Assembly: GCA_002633005.1 (NCBI GenBank)
Contig: NMRA01000359.1
Coordinates: forward strand, 145,430 to 209,429
Origin: Phoronis australis
Taxonomy: Eukaryota; Phoronida; Phoronidae
DNA length: 64,000 bases
Reading direction: 5' to 3'
Part shown: one piece after another, positions 47,254-58,200 of the stretch
How positions within the stretch are numbered: position 1 is the first letter of the stretch
Layout: the number at the start of each line of letters is the position of its first letter
Notes under the pieces: model-generated
The model's input: the letters and a program-made list of their open reading frames with translations, nothing else
What the model was told of the DNA's origin: nothing
The model's database searches: none
Made by a program: the position numbers and the translations under genes

Positions 47254-50200
47254 ATGAAACGTGATCCGTGCCAGAGGGAAATCTGTGCGATTCAAACGTG
47301 CCTCCAAGGTTTTGAAACAATTTAAAGTTCTGCGTGACACTGTATTTCGCTGAGATATTTCGCGAGCTACGTCACTGGCTTCGCGTTCAGTAACGCTAGG
47401 AATAGGATCTTACTAAAAAGCAAAACTTCGCGAGATTTCGTAAAGAACGCGTGATTTTGGTTAGATTTTAGGAAGGTCCTAGCGCTACTGAACGCACGCT
47501 TTGGCTGGTTCTTGTAGCCTTGCCCTTGGCCTTGGACGGTGCAAAGCTGTATTATATCTAGCCAGCCAGCTAGCTGTATGAAGACTGCAGTCGTCAAAAT
47601 ACAGCTAGGTACCAATGTGTATTTCTTCTGTAGACCCCGAAATTGCACGCAGCCAGGGTAGTTCTGCTCGTCACTGCGCAATGAAACTTGTATCAAAATG
47701 TAAAGCTAAAGACCGTACGGGGTGCATGCAAAATCTGGGAATCAAGTGATACTCACCTTGCCTGTTACAGTGAAAAACAATGCAATAAACGTCATTTTCT
47801 TGCGTAAATCTCCGCCTTTTCTAACAGTGAAAAGTATTTCGTCATTTTGAAAACAATACGCTCGTGTCACGCGCCATTTCCTAAATTTTCGTGACAACTT
47901 CGAAGAAGCAAAATTTGTTCTGAAATTCGTTTTTTCAGTATCGAAATTTTAAAAACTTGTATTGAAGTGAAACCAGTTCCAATAATTTGTTGTGACATGT
48001 ACGCAAGCTCGTGAAAGAACAGCAGTTGATTGAAGAATCGGCGAAAAAAGAAACTGGTCAATAAGTGACACAATATTTCATGGCGCCGAAAGCCGTCGCT
48101 AAAGATCGCTCCAATACTTTAGCAGCAGAATAACGGTAGAACGCCATTTTTTCCAGCACTGTTAAATAATTTTGTTTACTCAAGGAAGACTAGTTTTTAA
48201 CGACACTAATTTTGTGTCAGATTTTATTTTACCACTTTCTTACCCACATCGGTGCAAAGCTGTATATTTATATACAGCTTTGTACCAAGGCTATATTATA
48301 TCCTGTCTTTTCCTGTTTGTAAAAGCCTTGCACTGATGTGGGTAAAAAATGGCCAAGTAAAATCCGACGCAGAATTACTGTCATTAGAGACTCCACCCTT
48401 CCTTGAGTGACCTATTAGTTGCCGATGCTTAAAAATTGCTGTTCTAACGTTATTCTGCTACTAAACTCTTATGCGTCTGCTTTCACAGCCACGAAATAAC
48501 GCGTCATCTGTTGATCAATTTCTTTTTTCACTGATTCTTTAATCATTGTTTTTTCTCAAGGTTGCATAAGCCTACATGTCACAACAAATTATCTGAATTG
48601 ATGTCACGTTCCAGTCGAAAGTTTTTAGAATTTTATTTTCAGCAAAACTAATTTCTTTTCTGAGCAAATTTTGCTTTGGCAAAGCTGTCGTCATCTCCTG
48701 AAAGGTGCACATTGTGCAAATTGCACTTACACGTGTCGCGAGCTTGCTGTTTACAAGTCCACAACGGACTTTTCTTTGTTACAAAAGCTGGAGGTAGCAA
48801 GAAAATGATGTTCATTGCATTTTTTGTTTTCTTGTTTTTTTTTTGATTGGGTGTCGATTGACTCCCAGATTTTGCATGCATTCCCGCTGGTCATTGGCTA
48901 GATGTTAATATAAGTTTCACAATATGAACATTGTGATGAGCAGAACTACCAGGACAGTTTGAAATTTCACGTCTTTGAAATACACACACAGGGGCTACTA
49001 GCTGTATTTTGACATTAAGTCTTCATACACATAGCTGGCTGGTTACTGGACTGACACACTGACAAACTGAACCTGGGTTGCATGTAATAGGTCTGATACA
49101 CTGCCTTGCAAGTACTCCATAAAGTCTTTGCTTCTGGAACGGAAACCGAATTCTATCCAATAATTTATGAATTCAGTCACATACATGGCCATGATTTAAC
49201 ACTGATTACAACCTCACCAGCAATTACCTCATTGACAGCTGCCATTTTCCTAGGTTATGCTAGTAGGGTCTTGTGGAAACGCCCGCAATTCTTGTATTTT
49301 GTTCTGAATTGCACGTAACCTTGTGAACAGAGGACATTTTATTGAAAAATCTGTAGTTAGCCATGAGGTGAAGCTCTATTAATGACACCCCATGCTATAA
49401 CTTATGATTGTTTCAATAGTTTGGCGATGGAATAATAGAATAACTGTAATTTTAGATCTGGTCACTAAGTTGTTCTCGTTAAAATTAGTTTTGCATCAGA
49501 TTTTATTTTGCTCACTTTTTCCCCAGGTCAACCGATAGTTGTGTTTTATAGTTTTGGTCCATAGCATTATTTTTGTTGCAATGTTTGGAAACCGGGGTGT
49601 TCTTTGTAATGAATGAAATTTAAACTACTGTGTTTGTTTTCTTTAGTCTGGTTCTTTAGTGTCAGCTAAGCATTTTCTGCCTGTCTTCCTGGCTCTGACG
49701 TTCAGAGTCCATAGGGGGTAATAAAGCGATCATCTCAACCAGCCAGGACCGTTAACCTTTTGTTAAGCTGTGTATAGGTACACAGTCCAAGAGCAGGGTT
49801 CGTAAAGAAATGCTTTTACGGCTGACCTTGCATGTCAATTTCAAAAGACTTATTCAGTGATGGATTTGGGGGTGCAAGGGGGCCATGCCTCCCCCCCCCC
49901 TAAAATTCTACCATATACCATATGGCAGTCTGGGTGCGAATTGCTGACTAGTAGATGAACACATCCAGGGGGGCTCTGGGGGGTGAATAAACAATGCTTA
50001 GGCCCTGAACAAATAACTTTTTTTAGTCTAAGGGTCCGCAAACCCAAAAACTCGAGACCCCTGCATCCCTACTTTTTAGGCTGGGCACGCGCATCTGCCG
50101 AAATTCTGGTTATTCCTGTGCCGTGGTCCCCCCCCCTAACTCAAAATCCTGGATCCGCCCCTGCTTTGTGTGTGTGATTACACCTTTCAGCAAAATACTA

Positions 50201-50768
50201 AGTCATCATTTGGAGTAGTTACCCCCTCCAAGCCCAAAATGTGCAAATACTTACTAAACCCATTTTTGACAAGGGCTTGCCCCTATTGATAGGAAATGTC
50301 TGGCACTATAATTGTAATTTTTTCCTACTGGCACATTTAAATCTTGCCCACTATATGGTCGCCTACAAAATTTGATATTTTTGCGGTGGGAATTGTGGAC
50401 ACACCAGCAGACTTTTTACATTTGAAATTTTGTAGTGTTTTTAAGCCTAAAATAGCTATACCAGGATGCTTTGTTCACCCATCAATCATGTAAAGCACAT
50501 ACCCTGTATGAGAGTGCCATGCGTCCACTAAAATAAAATTTATTAAACATACTGCAAACAATGATGCAAGGTTTTTGTTGTTCACAGTAATGTTTATATT
50601 TTCTTTTTATTTCCAGCATACCACTATCAAGAGTCCAAGTGTAAAGATGTATTGAAAACGTTGAAAAGATGTTGTGAAAAGTATGGCTATGGATCATCTG
50701 GGTGTGCTGGAATGAAGACTCGCTTACTTGAAATCGATGACTCGGAAAAGCCGTTGGACAATTCATAG
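47254..50768 (+). CDS. CMC4: CMC4, twin CX9C mitochondrial protein
   Basis: Two exons, 47254-47308 and 50617-50768, join in phase 1 to give 68 residues, the length of human CMC4 (p8-MTCP1). The first exon reads MKRDPCQREICAIQTCLQ, the second YHYQESKCKDVLKTLKRCC and then CAGMKTRLLE. Cys6-x9-Cys16 and Cys27-x9-Cys37 form the twin CX9C helical hairpin, with additional Cys11, Cys38 and Cys48, the pattern of CMC4. Such proteins are imported into the mitochondrial intermembrane space by the MIA40 disulphide relay. The donor is CAAG/gttttg and the acceptor tatttccag. The 3.3-kb intron holds a short inverted-repeat element and a large palindrome. Confidence 0.93.
47383..47495. mobile_element. 113-bp inverted-repeat element (GCGTTCAGTAACGCTAGGA ends)
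   Basis: Ends 47383-47401 and 47477-47495 are complementary over 19 bp with one mismatch. The interior is about 75 bp with no ORF. The ends match the larger element at 26372-27568 and the relic at 15682, so this is a non-autonomous MITE family. It is in the CMC4 intron. Confidence 0.8.
47562..49042. repeat. 1.5-kb imperfect palindrome in the CMC4 intron
   Basis: Both arms (about 47562-48272 and 48275-49042) match in inverted orientation along most of their length. Outer ends are CCAGCCAGCTAGCTGTATG and CTTCATACACATAGCTGGCTGG; inner matches include AATAATTTGTTGTGACATGT on the left with its complement near 48578, and GCATGCAAAATCTGGGA with its complement near 48869. The centre is a near-perfect hairpin around GCAAAGCTGTATATTTATA at 48253. 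The arms have diverged by point changes and indels. No ORF is convincing; it may be a large foldback transposon or an inverted duplication. Confidence 0.85.
49043..50616. other. CMC4 intron, distal part
   Basis: Besides the element at 49854-50163 no structure is recognised. The plus frame at 49106-49318 lacks any family or splice support. Confidence 0.5.
49854..50163. mobile_element. GGATCCGCCCC-family inverted-repeat element (copy 4)
   Basis: Left end CAGTGATGGATTTGGGGG, right end CCTGGATCCGCCCCTG, with C and G runs inside. It is longer than copies 1-3, so it is probably another subfamily or carries an insertion. Confidence 0.6.
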
Positions 50769-51477
50769 TGTCGTTTTTGTCAAATGCTTAGGAGTGCAGG
50801 AGAGATCTGTATGGCTGTGATGATGGTAACATGGAAGTTTAGCCACTGTATTCAAGGGTTGCACCTGCTTAAAATTTCCTCCCAGTGTGCCGTCGTTAAC
50901 TAGGCTGATTCGCCCTTGCAAAGTGGCCGGAAATCTTTCCATTACTAGCCAGGAGTTTGGTGAAAAGTGAATGATGACCTGCATGTGATTTGAAGTGGCC
51001 CAATCTTGAAGGGAATTGGTCAATTATGTCAAAATTTATTTCTTAACAGTTTTTCATTACCTGTCAGTGGTCTGGGTGATTTAATTATTTTGTGTCATTT
51101 TTGGAAAGACATTCAAGCTTTTGACAGCAAGTACTATAACTTGAGGAAATGTCAGTTAAGTGTACTTTTGCCCGCTACATTTTGCTTTGTCAACTCTATG
51201 TGCAATGTGACTCAGTGGAGAGTGAGGAGCTTTTGAAGGCTCTGAGTTCAGTCCCTGACTGCTGTGGTCCTAGTAGATGTCAACATGCACTATTCCAGTC
51301 ACCTGAGTCATACGGCTGGGTTGGTCTTCTCTGGTTGTGTTCTGGTCCACACTGCTGCTGGTTTATCTGAAGTCAGATTAGAAATCAAATGGTTGAGCAG
51401 CGAGCTTGTTATGGATTTATTTTGGACCAGTGTGATATGATTTACTTCACCCTTGTTCACACTTGATTGAATGGTGT

Positions 51478-51483
51478 AATAAA
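51478..51483 (+). promoter_or_regulatory. Probable CMC4 polyadenylation signal
   Basis: AATAAA in a TGGTGTAATAAAACC context, about 710 bp after the CMC4 stop. An earlier site was not noticed. Confidence 0.5.
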
Positions 51484-53280
51484 ACCTGTAATATCAGTGG
51501 CGGATTTGGGGGGGGGCTTTCTGCATGCATTTGTAGCATTGTCTTCTGTGATTCTTCACTGATTACCACACAAAATAATGGTCAAAATTGCCATTTTCTT
51601 CGTTTCAAAGGCACCGCAAATGATTGAAATTTGCCAAATGTTACTAGATAACATCTATACAAACCAAACTAAAATTGAACAAGGATATTCGTACTATTTT
51701 CATTTTTGTTGATAAATTTGGCAAAATGAAATTTCAGGAGTCTGTCATATTGTGCTCAATCATGGGGGGCGCACCTCGCCCATGTAAACAGGTGAAGAAT
51801 TACTGTATCACGAACTTTTAGTTATTTTTTGTGAATTTTGCAACTGAAAGCCTGTGATACCTTGCGCTATCCATAAAGGATTTTGTTTGATATTGAACGC
51901 AATTGTTCTCAAGTATAGGTTTGTTATTGCTGGAATCTATTCGTTGTTCTTGTTCATGATATTAGGTAGTGTGTGAGAGTTGAATTTACTTTACATTGGA
52001 TGCGTAATGCGTTCATTTTGTGCAATAAATTAAGTTATATTTGTGGCAAAAGTAAGTTGGTATTTTTGTTGCTAAGTTCAGTCGGAAGATGCTTTAAAGT
52101 TTTGTGGAGTAATGAAAGGCACGTTTTGCTGACAACATGGGACTGGGGAGTTCCACAAAGACGGTGCATACCCACGGGGCATCGTGCCGCTCAGCTGGGT
52201 CGGTTTGTCCACACAATTTCAACTTTTTTGTTTCTTTTAACAATAAGCGTTGATCTTCATAGCTTTGGTTGACCATTAGATGAGCCGCCTGGTGTTATTC
52301 CTCTGTTTTTTTTGCCACATTCAGTCTGGCGGTTTTCTGGCATCGTATCCACGACGCGACGTTCCACTTTTTGTCCCAAAACTGATTGTAATCGAATGGT
52401 CAATAGACGTGTTAGAAGTCCATTTTTCCTGGGCTCCCGAAAGTTGAGAGCCCCGGTCTTGGCAATATAATTTTCCAGCGCCACATCATGCCTGTTCTTT
52501 CTCCAACACAAATGCCGGCAGAATTCAAGTGCCCATTCCAAAGATTATGCTTGCACGGCGTCTTTTATCTACACGAACTTGTGGCAATGTGTCGGGAGTT
52601 TTACAGTCACGAAAGTTGTGAGCACGTGTTCACAAACTTGAAACCGCCTTCACCACTCGGTGGCATAACTGATGCGCACATTCACTCAAACTGAGCGAAT
52701 GCCCGATTTCGGAGTAAATATTTTTATTACTTATAAACAACAATTTTAAAGTTTTTTTAATGAGCGTCCCGAATTGATTACCGCTTCCTAATTAAAAGCT
52801 TGTGTTCTGGTTGAAAATGACTGCGGGACATCGGAGACGAATCAACAACAGTCGCATGCAGAAGCAACGCACCGTTGTGACCAATTTTTTCATTGTCTTG
52901 CCTTCCGAGGGGGCTAAATCCTACACCCTGAGCACTCCCCCTCCCACCCTCTGTACGCTACCCGCGATCTTGCTGGCTACCGGGGTTTGTCCCGGAGGTG
53001 CGACCACTTGCACAAGACTAAAATCGTTATATACTACCCTGAAGAGAAATACCCTTGCATGTCGGCCGGGGTTTTCGTCGCGGTGCATTTCTTCGGACAT
53101 AAAAGCGGAACGAAGAAATTGTTGTGCCTTCCATAATTTATCCGTTATTAGCGTTTTGTCGCCGGTATTTTATCGTCAATGCTCAATTAATATGCCGGAA
53201 CCTAGATAAATTATGCGAGACAAGTCGACGTTAATTCTAAATGGTAACACTATTAGAAAACAAATGGTTCATTAATTATT
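51484..53280. other. Intergenic region downstream of CMC4
   Basis: A partial GGCGGAT-family end, CAGTGGCGGATTTGGGGG, lies at about 51495. Two longer open frames (52257-52541 minus, 52802-53209 plus) show no recognisable family and no clear splice context, so I do not call them. Confidence 0.5.
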
Positions 53281-53347
53281 AATCTGATTTGGAAGAATTT
53301 GTCCCCTCGACAACAAGAAGTATTTGTATCGATTTCCAATGTTTTGG

Positions 53348-53434
53348 TATATAAGATCACCGTACCTAATGAGTACAAACAGTTGCAAGTGAGCAAGACA
53401 GTTGCGATCACGACGAACAGTCTCTTAAATTCAG
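53348..53434 (+). promoter_or_regulatory. TATA box with a possible noncoding first exon
   Basis: TATATAAG at 53348-53355, and about 80 bp downstream a strong donor, TTCAG/gtaagttt, after 53434. There is no ATG between. It could be the 5' UTR exon of the gene starting at 55286, for which a weak acceptor exists at about 55260, or of an unrelated transcript. Confidence 0.35.
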
Positions 53435-55285
53435 GTAAGTTTTCTCACATGACTGCTGTTCATGTATTTACTTAATTCTATTCCATAACCCTCAAACAGA
53501 AAATTCGACACTTTGTTGATTTGAAAAAAGTGATTTCCACTCGTGATTTAGCTTAGAAAATAGCATTGCCATGAGTCTGTATACAGACATTGCCCTTGGC
53601 GTATGGAGAAGTAGTCGCCTTAGGAGTCAGACACAGGAAGTGTGCTGACGTGTTTTGTCATTGAAAGCTTTTTGCTGCACTAGTGCACTTGGAATTTTCT
53701 GCTACGCTGATGTTTCTTGGTTACAGTCGGTGTATTTTAAGGAGTTGCTAAGCGTGTTGATTAAATAACTAAGGACTACGGCAATGCAGGCAAATGTGTA
53801 ATTAAAATGATGAAAATTAAATTACACCCATATTGGCAATATATGTGAGGAAAGTGTTTGAATTTACTCGCATTCATATATTTATTTCATAATTGCCATG
53901 TCTAGTCGCAAGGTTTTTGTTAATTCACCTACTGAATTCAACATCATTAGGCTATTTTCTTTGTGTCTTTCTGTTGTTGATAAGTATTCGCTGCGTCATA
54001 ATTGGCTACGCCTTCTTCACAACGACTCTAATAGACTACTGTATGTATAGTTACTAGATAGTAATAATGAATTTGTTGTTGTGATTTAATTGAACAAGTA
54101 ATTGTTCGTGTCTGAAGTTCGACACGTACAAACAATTTGTCAAAAAATTTAAAAATAACTAAACTTCTCAAGAAATAGATTTTTGTGTCTGCAGGTTTGT
54201 AAATGGTTGCAATAAATAAGTGTAATTAAGTTACGGGTCATTCATACGTATGACATATCCTTTTGCGAAGACTTTTGAATGCTATTATATTTTATTATTT
54301 TTATTACGTTGTGTGTTTTCACCGCGGACATGGTCTCAAATTTAAATGCGCCAGTACAATAATCGGATTAAAAAATAATTGAAGAAGATTAAACAATTAA
54401 TAAAATGAAAGTAGGGAAGTACAAAAAGTAATACATTACATTGGAGATTTTATTTAGTTGATGAAATTCAGTTTAGCAAGACAGAATTTTTCGCTAGTAA
54501 CAAGTGTTGAGTATGCAATTCAGTTACACCTGTAACAAAGATTTTTGAGTTATCTTTGTCTGTAATTTATTAGAAGTCTGGTGGGCTAGTCTCTTGATCC
54601 ACACGCCACCTTTAGGCAAATGACGACCGTCATCTGTGAGAAAGGTCATCACTTTTCGTGGATCAGAACACTAATTATGGACCAATAGGGGTCGTCACCA
54701 ATATTGTAGACATAACTTCTTAAAGTATTTTAATTTAGTGTATTTACTGTTGATAAAATTCAAACGTTTAGAAAATAAATAAGCTTATTGTATCCAATGA
54801 TAAACATCACAATTAATAAATTAACGAGTAGAGACAGAATAAAGCTAAACAAACACACATTATCAATAAATATAACACGCGTGTGCCGTGTTTATTCACG
54901 GCATTGTGGGCTTTGTGTTCGGGCGCCATCTTCTGAACTTTGAGGGGAGCTACTTGAAAATTAGTTTTCCTCATGGAACGCCACTTGAATTCTAAACAAT
55001 CATTCATTTTACCAAAATATGTAGACTGCATAACTATTGTGAGGTAAAATTTATTTTTATGTTCAATTTCTCACAAAGACCGACTCTTTGTTGGCCACAA
55101 CCTCAAAGGTGGCTCTATGAATACTTCCCCTCCAATAAAACGACCTACCCCTGACGACGTAATGGCGTCCTAGCGACGTTATGAAAACAAGTTACACGGG
55201 GTCGCGCAGATTAACTATAATGTTTATACAGTCAATGAATCAAAAGTTTACACTGCACCACAGTCGCTGCCGGTAACGAGTTAAT
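53435..55285. other. AT-rich intergenic or 5' intronic stretch
   Basis: No coding sequence recognised. If the exon at 53.4 kb belongs to the gene at 55286, this is its first intron. Confidence 0.4.
55263..55277 (+). promoter_or_regulatory. Possible X-box-like site next to the 55286 start codon
   Basis: GTCGCT-GCC-GGTAAC fits the two RFX half-sites GTHNYY and RRNAAC with a 3-base spacer, nine bases before the start codon. Short and degenerate, so it may be chance. Confidence 0.25.
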
Positions 55286-58200
55286 ATGGCTGGCGTGGAT
55301 TACTTACTCCCTCCTAGGACCCCTACGTCCGTCCTGGGACATTATAACGAATCAAATGATGAAAATTACGATATCAAGGTAAGCTTCACGCTAACTTGAA
55401 TCTGACTGACTGTTTACACACCGTGTTAATTTATAATGAGGCGTATAAAACTCCCTTGGGCACATCTCCGTAAGTGTGCATTGCTAACTACGTGGCTTTT
55501 AAGTCAATTAGTTTCTGTAGGAATTCTAACGAGGTGTAACGAGGTCTCAAGGTGAAAAAATCACACGTTAATGTCACATTTGGGGCCTACGCATTGTCTG
55601 ACTTTGATAAGCGATTGTCGTCGAAACGGATTATCCCCGAGATGTCGAGTGCTCTCAACCGTGGCTTACAAGTCGGTTTATCACTTCTCGGGAATGCGAT
55701 TTTGAGTACAACAAAACATATTGTCGTTTGACTTTACTATGTTGTAAACTGATAAAGGATAGACCAGCTGTGAATTTGACGCAAAGATCCTTTAAAAACC
55801 TGGCAATCATTTGCAATTAACGGCCTGAAAAGAATGAATGAATCCCGTCTGTGCCTGCTATTAACAAATGGTCTACTAAAATACCAACGACGCAAATCAC
55901 TTTTAGTTGCTGATACAAAGCGTGCGGGAGTAATACGGCGCCATCGTCCTTAATACCTCTTCTTGTTAATACTCTAACTGTCCTTCTGTCTAGTTCACTC
56001 AACAAAATAAACACTTTCCAAATTGTCAAAAACTAAAGCTCGTAGCTTCGGGATATCATAGAGAGTTTTCACCCTCTTCAAGTTTGCAATAAAGTACCGT
56101 GACGTTTAACAGCAAAACTTATTAAGGAATTCATGTAACTCTTTCCGGGAGATAATATTTTGCGAGGTGTCAGATTTTTGGGTGGAACAAAAGGCGCCAG
56201 GATGTACACCTCGGTGCCCACATTGAGTGAGATTCTGTTGTTGTTTTTTTTTCGTTTTTTTTTTTGATAGGTCTAAATCTGATTGCAAACCAGTTATTTA
56301 TTTTTATCTAAAATGTTACTTAACGAATAAAACAGATTTATTAATTTCATGTGACAGGTAGCCTTGTTATGTGACTCGTCAATATCAAAGATACTATAAA
56401 ATCTTTGTCAGTATAAAGCTTAATGACTCCATTTTTACCACCTTTCCTGCGAGGAATCAATAAGGTTCAATGAAAAAATTAGCGCAAAGTGGATTTATCC
56501 AAGCTATGATCCGTAAGGTCTAAATGTCAGAGCACTGGTAGGTATATGGTCCCTTGAGAAAACTGAAATGTTGTTATTGTCATTAACTACTAGCTAATGA
56601 ACAAACGACGACCAACAAATTGATGTCGGTTTTTCGTTTATGTACATTTCAGTTGGGGGAAGATTTGTTAAATCCCGGATTTCAACAACATTTGGAAAGG
56701 TTTTATCACAAAGCGTCTCCATCAGACCAGAAAAAGTGCCTTCAGCTATTAAGCAAATTCCAGTCATCAAAGGAGGGTAAACGATTAAGAAGCACAAAAA
56801 CGGCCATGGCATCCTTAGGTTCGGATCTGAAACACTATCATCCCTTGGATCCCTATTTGACGGAATACACAAAGGAGTATCCCTCAAAAGCTGTACACAC
56901 ACAGGCTGTCAGGTATGTGTATAATTGGGATGTCCGCGTCGATAATTTTAGCATTTCTGTGGTAAAACAACAATACAGTCCTTCGGTTGACGTTCATCAT
57001 CACATGTCAGCGGGACGCCGGATTTTGCATCGCCAGTTGAGGCGTTAATTTTATTTTTAATGCACAGTCAGTCGTGGCTTTATCAACTAGGATTTGTCAT
57101 ACTCTGACCAAAAAGAGCGACTTGGCTTTTTTCTTCTTTTTTTAATTTATTTCAATTCGTGGAATGATTGCATCTACTTAACTAATAGGCCAATACACAA
57201 CAAATTCTGAATCGTCATAAAACGCGTTGTCGGCTCTTTTTCCGTTTAATTAAAGGCCGCTATAACCGAAATATGATACACTGTAATGTCATATAAAATT
57301 TCTTAAATATTAGGCCACAGACATCACAACTAGTAGCATCATATGATCTCGATGGTCCTATTGGAAACACAACATACGACATGGAATATTATGATAAAAA
57401 ACAGCGACCAGCGGAGCCAATCAGAACCGGAACTTCTAGCGGTGCTCGAAGAAATAACCCTCATCCCCAAAAGGTAAGCCATTGGTGAAGCTGTTAATTA
57501 TTGAACAATTACACGTGTCAATATTGCAATAAAAATCAATAAAACGCCACCTAAACGCCTTTGAAGTTGAAAACCCTTAGACGGCTATTCAAATACAAAC
57601 AATTGACCAAGTTTCCTCACTGCAGCTGCGATGGCCGAGTGGTTAAGGCGTTGGACTTGAAATCCAATGGGTTCTTCCCTCGCAGGTTCGAATCCTGCTC
57701 GCAGCGTCCTAATTTTTTTCCTTTTGTAAGCGATATTTTCATGTTCTCAATGCGAAATGGCCATAAATATTTCATCAAGAAGTGTATAGTTGGTTATTTG
57801 TATAACAATTTACTAGTAAATAATTTCGAGTTGACGTTTTTTTATTTTCTATCATATAACTATAGGAATAGATTTCGTTGGTGTTATATTTACTGGTATA
57901 GTTTTATTTTATCATAGTTTTTGTCAAAGAATAACCACAGGTGTCGGGTTGGAATTAAGCATCGCATATTATTGAATTGAATATGAAAAGTGAGTGCCAC
58001 TCATGTGCCACTGAATTTCTTAGTTTATTTTGTGATAAAACCGTTACCTTGTCTTTCGTTAACAGGCTTTCACAGTGTGGAAGTTTCCAAAGAATGGCAT
58101 GCCACTATCAGACAGTGGGATGAATCAACCGCTTTCAGACGAACTAATGGACAAAGTTCTTAGGGGCCAACTTAGGTCAACCTATCAATATGACTACATA

